DNA of 51,679 bases, from the NCBI GenBank assembly GCA_024280945.1, contig JAMXLO010000020.1, positions 1-51,679 of the forward strand, read 5' to 3'. The stretch comes from Acetobacteraceae bacterium (GTDB taxonomy: Bacteria > Pseudomonadota > Alphaproteobacteria > Acetobacterales > Acetobacteraceae). The notes beneath the pieces were generated by a model. The model ran no database searches. It saw only the letters and a program-made list of their open reading frames with translations, and was not told the origin of the DNA. Shown in pieces: positions 23,035 to 31,381 of this stretch (its first letter is position 1; the number at the start of each line of letters is the position of its first letter). The position numbers and the translations under genes were made by a program.

Positions 23035-23547
23035 TCACGATACCTTGGCGAGTGCAGCTCTCAACTTAGCCTCAGCTTCGTTGGTTAGTGAAGTTCTCAG
23101 TACCCTAGGTTTGTATGGCTCGATCTCGGGCAATACCTTGTCTAGGGTGACACTCTTAACTAGTACGAAGAGGGCTGAGGATCCTGGTGGTATCGTTTGG
23201 CCGAGCTGTTTCACGAAATCATCGTTGATGCCGTAGTCGGCAAGGGATCCTGACAGCGCTCCTGCCCCCGCACCAGCAAGCGCACCGATCGCCATGCCAG
23301 CAAGCGGATTCAAGAAAAGGATACCAACGAGCGTCCCCCATACGGCTCCCGACATGCCGCCCCGCGCGGCCCCCAACTTCGTCAGGTTAACGGCTTGCTT
23401 TATGTGGACCTTGCCGTCCGTCTCCCGCTCGACCACACACGAATCTTCGAGATCGATCAAATACTCCTTTTGAAGCGAGCGCAATTTATTTAGCACTTCG
23501 TCAGCAGTGTGAATTCCATCGAAGTCAAGAACTACCAGATCACTCAT
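23035..23547 (-). CDS. DUF1269-family membrane protein
   Basis: The 170-residue product has the DUF1269 layout: an N-terminal soluble ferredoxin-like part (LVVLDFDGIHTADEVLNKL, then VVERETDGKVHIKQAVNL), a Gly/Ala-rich membrane hairpin (GAVWGTLVGILFLNPLAG and AIGALAGAGAGALSGSLADYG), and a C-terminal part (IPPGSSALFVLVKSVTLDKV). The function of the family is unknown; members often sit with universal stress and other stress genes, as here. It lies 71 bases downstream of the Grr-type operon on the same strand and could be read through from it. Confidence 0.85.
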   Translation of the reverse strand: MSDLVVLDFDGIHTADEVLNKLRSLQKEYLIDLEDSCVVERETDGKVHIKQAVNLTKLGAARGGMSGAVWGTLVGILFLNPLAGMAIGALAGAGAGALSGSLADYGINDDFVKQLGQTIPPGSSALFVLVKSVTLDKVLPEIEPYKPRVLRTSLTNEAEAKLRAALAKVS

Positions 23548-23618
23548 TTCGACCTCCTTCTGCTGCCTCCAACGAATTGCCCACGTAGCGAAGGACCCCC
23601 TCTCTCGATCAAGGCGTG

Positions 23619-24365
23619 CTATTCCCAGAAGGCCTCAAGGATAGTGTTGTCCTCGCCTAAAATAAGGCTCAGTCGGTTGGGATTATGTTCGATCCCGCGA
23701 ATACCGTCGTTCACCTTTATGATGCGCAAAAGCTTAGGCAGATCCTGCTGCTTAACCACGTCTTGCTGCGGCTGCGACCCAGATCCTTCAGAAATCAATT
23801 TCTTTCCGACGCAGGCGTGGCATCCATCGATATTGACATTCGTATTCTCCTTCCCCGGAGCGGACCTGACCGTAATCGCATTCTCCGATCCGCGCACGCG
23901 CACACCGACGAGCCCATGATTCGGTTCGAGCGGAAGGAAGGCGCTCATCGGAACAAACCCCCCCGCCAACTCAGACTGATCGGGTGGGGTGGCGATCAAC
24001 TGAAGGTCGAGAATTCCATCGAACGGCTTCCCCGCATACGTTGGAACCAGTTGTGGCGTATTCCAGCCGTCAGACGAAGCTAGCCCCGTCACCCGGACTA
24101 TGTCCAATTGCGGTTCGGCGGAGGATTGCAGAACCTCTACGCTTGTTACGTAGAGCACCGGTAGATCCGGCGGCGGCGCGGCCTGCGAAGGTTGGCTCGT
24201 TTCTTTCTCGGCCCCCCATCCTAAACCTGACAACGATGGTGGCGCGACACCAGGGATTGTCGGATGCTCGGAGTTGGCATTCTGCGCTGAGGCCACTTCG
24301 GTTAAGCACAACACCGCTGCCGCAGTAACAGCTAATGCGACAAGCACGGAGGTATTCGCGTTCAT
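23619..24365 (-). CDS. Secreted protein with I78-like C terminus, third gene of the Grr-type operon
   Basis: The 248-residue product begins MNANTSVLVALAVTAAAVLC with a cleavable signal ending near VASAQ. The middle (about 60-170) is beta-rich and unrecognised: LYVTSVEVLQSS, VTGLASSDGWNTPQLVPTY, PFDGILDLQLIATPP. The C-terminal 65 residues start GCHACVGKKL and end with NPNRLSLILGEDNTILEAFW, the pattern of the I78 protease inhibitor family (Cys-Ala-VGK start, later NRLxxxLxxDxxI). AGGAGGGG precedes the start; the preceding grrM stop is one base away, so the two are translationally coupled. Likely role: periplasmic partner of the modified peptide, perhaps protecting it from proteolysis; this is inference. 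The start at 24413 is less likely as it would bury the signal peptide. Confidence 0.7.
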   Translation of the reverse strand: MNANTSVLVALAVTAAAVLCLTEVASAQNANSEHPTIPGVAPPSLSGLGWGAEKETSQPSQAAPPPDLPVLYVTSVEVLQSSAEPQLDIVRVTGLASSDGWNTPQLVPTYAGKPFDGILDLQLIATPPDQSELAGGFVPMSAFLPLEPNHGLVGVRVRGSENAITVRSAPGKENTNVNIDGCHACVGKKLISEGSGSQPQQDVVKQQDLPKLLRIIKVNDGIRGIEHNPNRLSLILGEDNTILEAFWE

Positions 24366-24366
24366 T

Positions 24367-25524
24367 TCAGCCCCTCCTGTCTGTGATTCCCGTGGTCCCG
24401 AGGTGGCGTTCATCTACGCGTTCGATCGCAGCAAGTACGAGATCAATCGTCCGCATCTTCGTGACACGACAATACTGCGTTGTCGTGCTTACGAATGTGC
24501 CATTTTCAGCCAGCTTATTCACAGGCTCTCCGCCGCCACAAACTGTGAAATATTCGCAGGTATCTCTGCACATGCTTACACCCGCTCGAATATCCTTTGC
24601 CATCCGCTCCAGATTCGGGTCGGAAATGAATTCGACCAAGTTGCCGCGATTGACGTTTCCAACCGAGAAGTCACCATAATCGGGGTGTTTTAAGCCAAGA
24701 AGCTCGGGCGAGAAAGTCGAGATGTTCCCTTCGCAATCCATGCAGGTCACCGCAAACGGCTCAACAAGCTGGTTGTAAAATGGGGTGCCCCGGGGCCGGA
24801 CGATCTGTCCAATCGCATGCTCGACCTCGCGGATAAAGCTGATGCTGCCAGAATACAGGCAAGAGAGTCGCCAAAACTCGTGCAGGAACCGATAAAACGC
24901 CCGGTCAATGCTGGCATTCGAAAAGCAGCGGGAGATGTGGTTCCCCTCCGATTCTTCAACATTAAAGCACACCTCCCTTATCCCCTCCGACACGTAGAAA
25001 TCGAACATCTCGCGGGGAGCTGCCATACTCTCTGGTGAGAGGACCGAGATCACATGGAAGGGAATCCCGAATTTCTGGAGGAGCTTGATTCCGGCCATCG
25101 TCCTGTCGAACGTGCCCCGGCCATTGCGAGTCAGTCGATTCCGGTCGTGAAATTGCTTCGGTCCATCCACACTTACCCCAACGTTGATCTGCTGCTCTTG
25201 GAAGAATTCGCACCAAGCCCCGCTGATGAGCATTCCGTTGGTCTGAAATGCATGCTGGATCGCCAGCCCAGCAGGTCGCAATTGCTCGATTATCTCGAAA
25301 GCACGACGATAGAACTCGACAGGGAGCACCAAGGGTTCCCCCGCATGCCACACAACTGAAACACCACTATCCACCCAGCCGGATGCGAAGACCTGTGTGA
25401 ACAGGTTCGAGAGCGTCCGCTCAGCAACAACAGTGCGGGAGCTCCTATGGGGCAGGTAGCAGTAGGCGCAGTCAATGTTGCAGAACGGAGTTGGCTGGAT
25501 AACCAGCAGTTCTATTCGGACCAT
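24367..25524 (-). CDS. grrM: Radical SAM/SPASM peptide maturase, GrrM type
   Basis: The 385-residue enzyme has the radical SAM cluster motif CNIDCAYC with Cys 15, 19 and 22, the SAM-binding WHAGEPLVLPVEFYRRAFE, and VGVSVDGPKQFHDRNRLTR, typical of the anaerobic sulfatase-maturase/GrrM group. The C-terminal SPASM region carries the auxiliary cluster cysteines: TCMDCEGNIS, SMCRDTCEYFTVCGGGEP and QYCRVTKM. Family knowledge: GrrM-type enzymes form cyclophane crosslinks between an aromatic side chain and a residue two places later in the partner GrrA peptide. The gene starts 34 bases after a Trp/Asn-rich precursor gene and is coupled to the I78-like gene, so context supports the call. Full length, no missing cluster residues seen. 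Confidence 0.85.
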   Translation of the reverse strand: MVRIELLVIQPTPFCNIDCAYCYLPHRSSRTVVAERTLSNLFTQVFASGWVDSGVSVVWHAGEPLVLPVEFYRRAFEIIEQLRPAGLAIQHAFQTNGMLISGAWCEFFQEQQINVGVSVDGPKQFHDRNRLTRNGRGTFDRTMAGIKLLQKFGIPFHVISVLSPESMAAPREMFDFYVSEGIREVCFNVEESEGNHISRCFSNASIDRAFYRFLHEFWRLSCLYSGSISFIREVEHAIGQIVRPRGTPFYNQLVEPFAVTCMDCEGNISTFSPELLGLKHPDYGDFSVGNVNRGNLVEFISDPNLERMAKDIRAGVSMCRDTCEYFTVCGGGEPVNKLAENGTFVSTTTQYCRVTKMRTIDLVLAAIERVDERHLGTTGITDRRG

Positions 25525-25558
25525 GCTGTCGTTTGGTCGCCGGCGCAGGCGCTACGTG

Positions 25559-25900
25559 TTACCAATTCCGCCAGAAATTGTTCCAGTTCGGCCAGCCGTT
25601 CCGCCAGTTGTTCCATCGCGGTCGCTCCCAGCGCCACCCTGGACGCCATCCCCAATTGTTCCAGCGGTTGCCCCAAGTTAGATGGAAATTCGGATCAGGA
25701 GGCATTGCGCTTGTTCCTGACCATGTCGTAACCAGCACGGCTTGCTGGATAGCGTTGAGCTTATCGAGTACCTGCTGCGCGGGGGAAGCAGTCGGACTCT
25801 CCGCTGCTCCGCTCGGCAACACCGAGCCCAGAAATATCGAGGCGCCTGCCGCCCCAATCGGGACAAGGCTAGTAACAACCTCAAGATATCTGCGCCACAT
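25559..25900 (-). CDS. grrA: GrrA-type RiPP precursor, Trp/Asn-rich
   Basis: The 113-residue secreted peptide starts MWRRYLEVVTSLVPIG with a hydrophobic signal ending near LPSGAAE. A short helical leader follows (SPAQQVLDKLNAIQQAVL). Residues 76-113 form the core: 12 Trp in 38 residues, with seven Trp-any-Asn triplets (WGN, WNN, WNN, WRN, WPN, WNN, WRN), and the protein ends WRNW. Trp-x-Asn is the kind of three-residue motif that GrrM-like enzymes crosslink. Classical GrrA cores are Gly-rich; this one is Arg/Asn/Trp-rich with few Gly. GGGAGACCC precedes the start at 25900; the longer frame to 25936 lacks such a site. First gene of the operon. Product and function unknown. Confidence 0.8.
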   Translation of the reverse strand: MWRRYLEVVTSLVPIGAAGASIFLGSVLPSGAAESPTASPAQQVLDKLNAIQQAVLVTTWSGTSAMPPDPNFHLTWGNRWNNWGWRPGWRWERPRWNNWRNGWPNWNNFWRNW

Positions 25901-26359
25901 TCGGGTCTCCCTGATATGCGGTCGCGTGCACGGCAACTGTACCAGTCGGACCGAGAAGAAAATAGTACTTCAGTCGCGGAACCCGGCAGCCAGTCGTAAA
26001 ATGCGCGCGACCTCCAGCGGCCACCGCACCGCGATTGCACCGTATTGATGTCTTCCGAGAAGCTGGAGCACGGTTACCGTGTGCGGCACCGTACACACAG
26101 TCGCGAGCACGAAACGGCGCGCCAGTGCCCAGGCGAAGTGACCGCCGCATTGCAACTTGGTTTAGCCCTTGGCCTTTCGCTTCAGGTGGGCGGAAGACAA
26201 GCAGGGCGCAAGTCTTTGCGACACGGAGCAGAGAGCATTGGAGCGTTCGACCTATCACTGCACAAGCACAACTGCTATATTGATAGGACGCAAACCCGCC
26301 AATCCTGGTGGCTCGGGGTCGGCATTGTTCGTCATGGCCTGAACGGAGATGAAAGCAAA
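25901..26359. promoter_or_regulatory. Divergent promoter region of the Grr-type operon
   Basis: About 460 bases between the minus-strand grrA start and the plus-strand secreted-protein start; both promoters must lie here. No consensus elements stand out to me, and the open frames inside show no recognisable product. Confidence 0.35.
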
Positions 26360-26710
26360 ATGAAACTCTGGATTGGCGCGATTGCTGTGGCCGGATGCGC
26401 AATACTGATGGCAGCACCACAGCACGCCTATGCGCAGGCGTCACAGACGTTCCAGACTGCCCTGGGAAAGGCGGAGCTCGCCGAACTCAGCCCTGAAAAG
26501 CGCGCTGAGGTGGAGGGGCGCATGAAGCAGCCTGGCCAGACCGTGCCTGAGATCTTGCAAACCATCCTGCTCAACAGCATCAAGTTGAAATACCCCGCCA
26601 ATCGGATCGTCGCACTCGATTTCGGTCGCGGCACCGCTGTTGTAGAGCTTCCCAGCAAGGAAATGCGAACAGTAGAATTCGATACTCGGACGCTGGCGAT
26701 CAAATCCTGA
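26360..26710 (+). CDS. Secreted hypothetical protein
   Basis: The 116-residue product begins MKLWIGAIAVAGCAILMAAP with a signal peptide cut after HAYAQA. The mature part reads TFQTALGKAELAELSPEKRA, then EVEGRMKQPGQTVPEILQTI and a C-terminal strand region KYPANRIVALDFGRGTAVVE. No known family recognised. The start at 26360 was chosen because the signal peptide begins there; the frame is open upstream to 26045 but that part is not protein-like. A strong hairpin follows its stop. It faces away from the Grr-type operon and could be related to it, but nothing proves this. Confidence 0.7.
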   Translation: MKLWIGAIAVAGCAILMAAPQHAYAQASQTFQTALGKAELAELSPEKRAEVEGRMKQPGQTVPEILQTILLNSIKLKYPANRIVALDFGRGTAVVELPSKEMRTVEFDTRTLAIKS

Positions 26711-26729
26711 CTTCCGGGCTCTGGCCGGT

Positions 26730-26754
26730 CTTGCCAGCGCCTCGCGCTGGCAAG
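26730..26754 (+). terminator. Hairpin downstream of the secreted-protein gene
   Basis: CTTGCCAGCG, loop, CGCTGGCAAG: a perfect 10-bp stem with a five-base loop, 20 bases after the stop codon. Only a weak T run (CATTTG) follows, so it may be an imperfect terminator or a transcript-stabilising hairpin. Confidence 0.6.
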
Positions 26755-27070
26755 CATTTGCTGTCAGCGCACGTTTCATGCTAACGGCCAAGGTTCGTTG
26801 CTCGCTTCGGTCTCCGGCATGGTTAGCAGCCTCACTCGCAACCTGCTGTAGTTGTGTAATTGCAGCCAAATCACTAAAAGTGAGTCAGCGGCGGAGCTGC
26901 TTCCCATGAATGTGGTCGGGAAGTTTGGTCGCTCAATCGATCTCCTGCTTATTTTGGAACCGGGCGTAGACCGGTGGGACGTACCGCGCTGTCGCGCCTT
27001 CCGCATGACCTATACCGTCATCCTCATGGAGTGGATAACGTCAGCGTTCACATTGATCTGGTGATCGGGA

Positions 27071-28058
27071 ATGACATCGAGACGAGATCGGCGGATACGT
27101 AGGGAGCAGGGGCGACCTACCATCGAATCGCATCTCCAATCCGTTATGCAGTATGTTGATAATGGACTCGATACAGCCGTTGAGAGGATTGTCGCGCTCG
27201 ATCGCCTCTGCTCGGTTGCGACCATAGGGGCAGTGGCTGCGGTACAGCGTGTGTTCGCCGAGGAGCTGCGCGGTATCGGATTCAGTGCCAGTGTCCGCGA
27301 CACGCCTGGCCCGCCGATTGTGGTGGGCCATGACCGTGGCTCGCAAGGACCCTCCGTGCTTTTCTGCGGACACTACGGTGAGTGGCCAGCCCGTCTTTTG
27401 GACGAGAAGCATACCGCGAATGCATGCAATGCTGACCTGTCAACCCAGCTCATGGCCTTCGTCGAAGCCTGCCGCGCATGGAAAGCAGTGGCCGGTCAAA
27501 TCCCGACGCCCGTGTCGGTGTTGGTGGTCGGCGAGCGACGATCGGATTCGGTCAGGCTAAAGTCCATTCTGCACATGTATGCTGATGAACTGACCGCTGA
27601 TATCGGCCTCGCTCCGGCAGCGCGGATTTCGTGCAGTGCCGTGCCGATGATCAACAGTATGTTACGTGGCCTATGCTGCGAAGAATTCACAATCGCGGCG
27701 GCCGACCGAGATCAGCTTGGCGAGCCTCACATCTGGGGCGCCGATCCTACCCGCATCCTGTCGGATCGAGTTCACCCAGGGATCCTCGATCCGTCCCGTG
27801 CGGTTCGACATAAGTCATCCTGCATTCAGCAAGGTCCGAGACGCCTTGACTACCGAGTGGGGACACCAGGCGGCCTTTATATGCGGCGACGCCGCTCCCG
27901 CCATTCACGCGTTTAGGGAAGCTCTCGGGATGGAGATAGTCGTGACTTCATTTATGAGCCGAGACAGCTGCCACTGTCCGCATGAGATGCCTGAGTCGGC
28001 AAACTATCGACATGGCATCCGTTCGTGGGCTCGCGTTCTAGGTGCTTTGTCGCACTGA
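27071..28058 (+). pseudogene. M20-family dipeptidase, dead
   Basis: The first frame reads SVMQYVDNGLDTAVERIVAL, GFSASVRDTPGPPIVVGHDR and LMAFVEACRAWKAVAGQIPT, then MLRGLCCEEFTIAAADRD; after a frameshift near 27830 a second frame gives FDISHPAFSKVRDALTTEWG and YRHGIRSWARVLGALS. These blocks match M20 dipeptidases in order. The metal His-x-Asp motif (usually YGHYDVQP) has become FCGHYGEWP, losing the Asp; the usual EGEEESGS is VGERRSDS, losing both acidic residues. The dimerisation domain is largely deleted. Upstream (26755-27070) nothing is recognised. Clearly non-functional. Confidence 0.75.
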
Positions 28059-28195
28059 GCGCAGCTCCAGTTGGTATGCTGGGCATGCGCGCAGGACGCT
28101 GAGCTCAAGATACTGACGAAAACACCGGTCTATCGGGACTGCGCAACCACCGGCACTCGTTGTCTACAACGGCCATCAGGACGAGGAATCGAGCA

Positions 28196-28744
28196 ATGTC
28201 TGAGCGAAGCACCGCGATCGACGTTGACGTTAGATGGCCCTGGCTCGTCGCCTTAGGCATAGGGCTGATTGCTCTTAGCATTGTTGCTTGGGCCGATGCC
28301 GCGGCGGTCACGGCTGCAAGCGCCATTGTGATTGGCAGTGCCTTGGCCGCCGCCGGCGTCTTCCACATAGTGTATTCCCTGGTTGCCGGGCATTGGCGCA
28401 GTGCGGCGCTAGGTTTGTCCAGTGGCGTTTTGTATGCGATAGGCGGCCTGCTGACGATGCGGGAGCCAGTGCACGGTGCGGCCGTGCTGACGCTACTGGT
28501 GATGATCACCATCGTCGTCGGCGGCATTCTGCGGATAGCGACCATCCTACCGCTGAGTCACAAGCACTTACGGGCATGGCGACTGCTATTGCTCGGTGGC
28601 GTCGCCAGTATCGTGATCGGGGCGCTGATATACATTAGCCTGCCCTGGCCCGGTTTGTGGGTTTTGGGTACGCTGATCGCCCTCGAGTTGTTCATCCAGG
28701 GCAGCGGCTGGTTCTACATCGGCCTCGCATTGCGGGCTGCCTGA
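28196..28744 (+). CDS. HdeD-family membrane protein (DUF308)
   Basis: The 182-residue inner-membrane protein has about six hydrophobic helices (WPWLVALGIGLIALSIVAW, AAVTAASAIVIGSALAAAGV, LGLSSGVLYAIGGLLTM, AVLTLLVMITIVVGGILRI, LLLLGGVASIVIGALIYI, GLWVLGTLIALELFIQGSG), the repeat pattern of DUF308. HdeD in E. coli is linked to acid resistance at high cell density. The start MSERSTAID at 28196 has GAGGAA upstream. It fits the stress theme of this part of the window; no HdeA/B chaperone genes are nearby. Confidence 0.85.
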   Translation: MSERSTAIDVDVRWPWLVALGIGLIALSIVAWADAAAVTAASAIVIGSALAAAGVFHIVYSLVAGHWRSAALGLSSGVLYAIGGLLTMREPVHGAAVLTLLVMITIVVGGILRIATILPLSHKHLRAWRLLLLGGVASIVIGALIYISLPWPGLWVLGTLIALELFIQGSGWFYIGLALRAA

Positions 28745-28805
28745 GCTGCTTTATAAAGCGCACAATGGGAACACTGTATGAGGACAATAATTCGGCCGCG
28801 CCAAA

Positions 28806-29279
28806 CTATGGTGTCAGGTGGACACTCTCCATTTCAGAAAGCGACGCTGGCGTAGCGCCCGGCAGCATAACTCCGTATGGTCTGCGATCAGCGTGCGCAG
28901 CGCTGACCATTCGGGACATTCTTCCGCGGACGGCCATTACCGGTACGTCGAAACGTTGGCTCGGTACAAACTGAAGCTGGTTGAACGCAATAGCTACCAA
29001 TCTGGAGCGTCCCCTGATTACAAGTACCGCTCGATCTACCCTGCCATCGTCAGTTATGAGCAAGTCCCTGATTGTCGCGACTCGCTGTCCATGTTCATTG
29101 AAAACGGAAGTGCCGATCACCGTCCGTGCCGGCCAGTCACCATCGATCCTCTGAAGTGAGCCTGTGGGAACACTGTCGGCAGCCTGCGTGTTCTTATTAT
29201 TCTGAGCACTGCAGGGTAAGATACAGATGGGGAGCAGTCCGATCGCAACTAAAGCGGCAAGCAACTGGGGCTGTTTCAT
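28806..29279 (-). CDS. Secreted PRC-barrel domain protein (copy 1)
   Basis: The 157-residue protein begins MKQPQLLAALVAIGLLPICI with a signal peptide cut near PCSAQN. The PRC-barrel core is TVIGTSVFNEHGQRVATIRD, LLITDDGRVDRAVLVIRG and LVAIAFNQLQFVPS. The C-terminal tail RPYGVMLPGATPASLSEMES is shared with the paralogue at 45.2 kb. Relative to that copy it has about eight extra residues (RFDVPVMA) after FVPSQ. GAGGTGA precedes the start at 29279. PRC-barrels bind RNA or protein partners in various settings; the role of secreted forms is unknown. Confidence 0.75.
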   Translation of the reverse strand: MKQPQLLAALVAIGLLPICILPCSAQNNKNTQAADSVPTGSLQRIDGDWPARTVIGTSVFNEHGQRVATIRDLLITDDGRVDRAVLVIRGRSRLVAIAFNQLQFVPSQRFDVPVMAVRGRMSRMVSAAHADRRPYGVMLPGATPASLSEMESVHLTP

Positions 29280-29428
29280 ATTCACCTCACTTTCCGGCCA
29301 CATTATCCGGTTACACGGCGCTGCCGCACATTTCTGGCGTGGCCTCTTCGTCATCTTGATCGGTCGGTCGAAAAGGCACAAGAGTCATCCAGAATAGGGT
29401 GATTAAATGCAAAGAAGAGAGGGAACTG

Positions 29429-29590
29429 ATGGTGCAACACAACAGTGGCGTGATTACGGCTAGCGTATTTGCTATGCTCCTAATGGGCATTGTGAGCGGA
29501 AGAGTGGTAGGCCTCGTGCTGGGGAGAGTGGTGACGAGCCAGATAGCAGTGGTGGCGCTCGGGCGCGGCGGCGATGTCGCCCTTCGGTAG
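29429..29590 (+). CDS. Possible small membrane peptide
   Basis: A 53-residue frame starting MVQHNSGVITASVFAMLLMG with one hydrophobic stretch to about residue 40. GAGGGAACTG lies upstream of the ATG, a reasonable ribosome site. Its end overlaps the IS256 remnant, so it may be chance. No family recognised. Confidence 0.25.
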   Translation: MVQHNSGVITASVFAMLLMGIVSGRVVGLVLGRVVTSQIAVVALGRGGDVALR

Positions 29591-29933
29591 ACGCACTGCG
29601 CGTCCAAAGCGACGGGTGGACCGTTGATCAGCATCAGGTTCACGCCCTCAGCCTGCGCCGTCTGCCAACTCGGGAGCACAACCTCAGCACCGCTTCGGGC
29701 CGCACACGCGGTCGTTCGATCGCCACCTTGCCGCCGTGAAAGCCCAGCTTGCCGACGGTGCGGCCCCAGCGATAGCCACGTCGATCAACATTCCGGCCGT
29801 GGCGTGCACCGCAGAGGTCGATCGCGTCCTGCTCCATCATCTGCGACAGCGTCGAAATCCCAGCCATCAGGCAGAACCGTTCGAAGCTGACTGCGACGTT
29901 CTCCCAGGCCATCTCAAGGCCCCGACACGACAA
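29540..29933 (-). pseudogene. IS256-family (Mutator) transposase fragment
   Basis: The minus-strand frame reads SFERFCLMAGISTLSQMMEQ, DAIDLCGARHGRNVDRRGYR and GKLGFHGGKVAIERPRVR, the N-terminal block of IS256-type transposases. After a frameshift LPSWQTAQAEGVNLMLIN follows, then LPKGDIAAAP in another frame, again in the expected order but with deletions. The catalytic DDE part is absent. It is an inactive fragment. Confidence 0.75.
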
Positions 29934-30228
29934 GCCCGGCTGATGTGTTATCTCTCTTCATGGCGTTGCCTTTCCTCGTGGAATCGACATCCCCGAGCCT
30001 ACGGCTCAAGGCAGGCAACGCCGCCCTTCCTATTTCAACAGCCTACGGGACATTCCGTCCCATTCGCATTGGCACGACGATCGCGGTAATTGTTCTCCGT
30101 TACTGGGTATGCGAAGGTTGTTATGTCATCATCCGCGCCTAGGGCCCGTCTCGGGATTACCCTTGCGTGGCTCACTTTGTTATCACCTGTGCCAGAAGAG
30201 GTAACCGATAGAATAATCGAAGCGAATC
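29934..30228. other. Intergenic upstream of the mla operon
   Basis: About 295 bases that should carry the mla operon promoter. I see no recognisable gene or clear element. Confidence 0.3.
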
Positions 30229-31380
30229 ATGAGCGCAGGCAGGCATCCAAAGCAGGCTGATCGAGACGAAGCGGCAGCATGGTACCTCCGCCAAGTCGGT
30301 GGAGAGACTGTGCTGGTAGTGAAGGGCTCATGGCTCGGCCGGTTGGGCGGCCTTCCAGAGTTCCGGTCCGATGATTTGGGAGACTTCGGTGGGCCGTTCG
30401 GTTTTGACACCAGGGACCTCGGGCGCTGGGATACTGGGCTAGTCGCATTCCTGTGGGACGCGATCCGCGCGGCCACTCGCTCTGGCCTGAAGATCGACAG
30501 GAGTAGCTTGCCGGACGCAATCCGAAAACTGCTAGACCTGCTCCCCGATGAGATAGCAGAGCCGCCGAAGCCAAAGCGGTCTGTATTCCGGCCGTTCTAT
30601 TGGCTCGGCGGCAAAGTGATCGACGCGCTGACCGAGGTCGGTGCCCTCAGTGATCTAACCGTCCAGATGTCCGGCGGGGGCGTACGAGCGGTGCTCGGAC
30701 GGGCGATGTTGCGGCCCGTCGATCTGTTCTCGAATACCCGATCAGCGGGCCCTTCGGCCCTGACGATCGTAAGCGTGGTGAACTTCCTAGTAGGGGCGAT
30801 CCTGGCCTTCGTGGGTGCCGTGCAGTTGCGCCGATTCGCCGCCGATATCTTCGTCGCCGACCTTGTAGGGCTCGCGGTCGTGCGCGAGATGGCCGCGGTG
30901 ATGACCGGCATCATCATGGCCGGTCGCACCGGCGGCGCCTATGCCTCGCGCATCGCGACGATGCGTGGCAACGAGGAGCTGGACGCCCTGGCGGTCGTCG
31001 GCATTCCAGTGTCCGACTACCTGATATTGCCTTCGGTTTTGGCCCTCGTGATCACTATGCCGGTTCTGTATCTCTATGGTTGCCTGCTCGGTATACTTGG
31101 CGGGTTTCTGGTGGCGATCTCGATGCTCAATATAACGGCGCTCGGCTATTACCAGCAGACGCTTGGAGCCGTGCCGTTCGACCAGTTCGCCTTTGGCTTC
31201 GTCAAAACACTCGCTTTTGGTCTGATGATTGGCCTAGTGAGCTGCCGTATCGGCCTGCTTGCGGGACGCAGCGCTGCCGACGTCGGCATCGCAGCCACGC
31301 GCGCGGTGGTCGCGGGCATCGTTGGCGTGATCGCGATGGACGCGATCTTTGCGGTGCTGGCGGACGTTGTTGGGGTCTAG
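30229..31380 (+). CDS. mlaE: MlaE-type lipid ABC transporter permease with N-terminal STAS-like domain
   Basis: The 383-residue inner-membrane permease of a retrograde phospholipid transporter. Residues 1 to about 125 form a soluble STAS-like region (WYLRQVGGETVLVVKGSW, LKIDRSSLPDAIRKLLDLL), which in E. coli is the separate MlaB. The MlaE core (VGAILAFVGAVQLRRFAADI, REMAAVMTGIIMAGRTGGAYA, RGNEELDALAVVGI, YLILPSVLALVITMP) carries the conserved AGRTGGAYA loop that contacts the ATPase. First gene of four overlapping genes; mlaF starts one base after its stop codon. Such operons keep the outer-membrane lipid asymmetry. Confidence 0.92.
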   Translation: MSAGRHPKQADRDEAAAWYLRQVGGETVLVVKGSWLGRLGGLPEFRSDDLGDFGGPFGFDTRDLGRWDTGLVAFLWDAIRAATRSGLKIDRSSLPDAIRKLLDLLPDEIAEPPKPKRSVFRPFYWLGGKVIDALTEVGALSDLTVQMSGGGVRAVLGRAMLRPVDLFSNTRSAGPSALTIVSVVNFLVGAILAFVGAVQLRRFAADIFVADLVGLAVVREMAAVMTGIIMAGRTGGAYASRIATMRGNEELDALAVVGIPVSDYLILPSVLALVITMPVLYLYGCLLGILGGFLVAISMLNITALGYYQQTLGAVPFDQFAFGFVKTLAFGLMIGLVSCRIGLLAGRSAADVGIAATRAVVAGIVGVIAMDAIFAVLADVVGV

Positions 31381-31381
31381 C

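Noticed and set aside
26045-26359. Extended start of the 26.4-kb secreted protein (105 extra residues)
   Set aside because: The signal peptide begins at 26360; the extension is Arg/His-rich and would block export.
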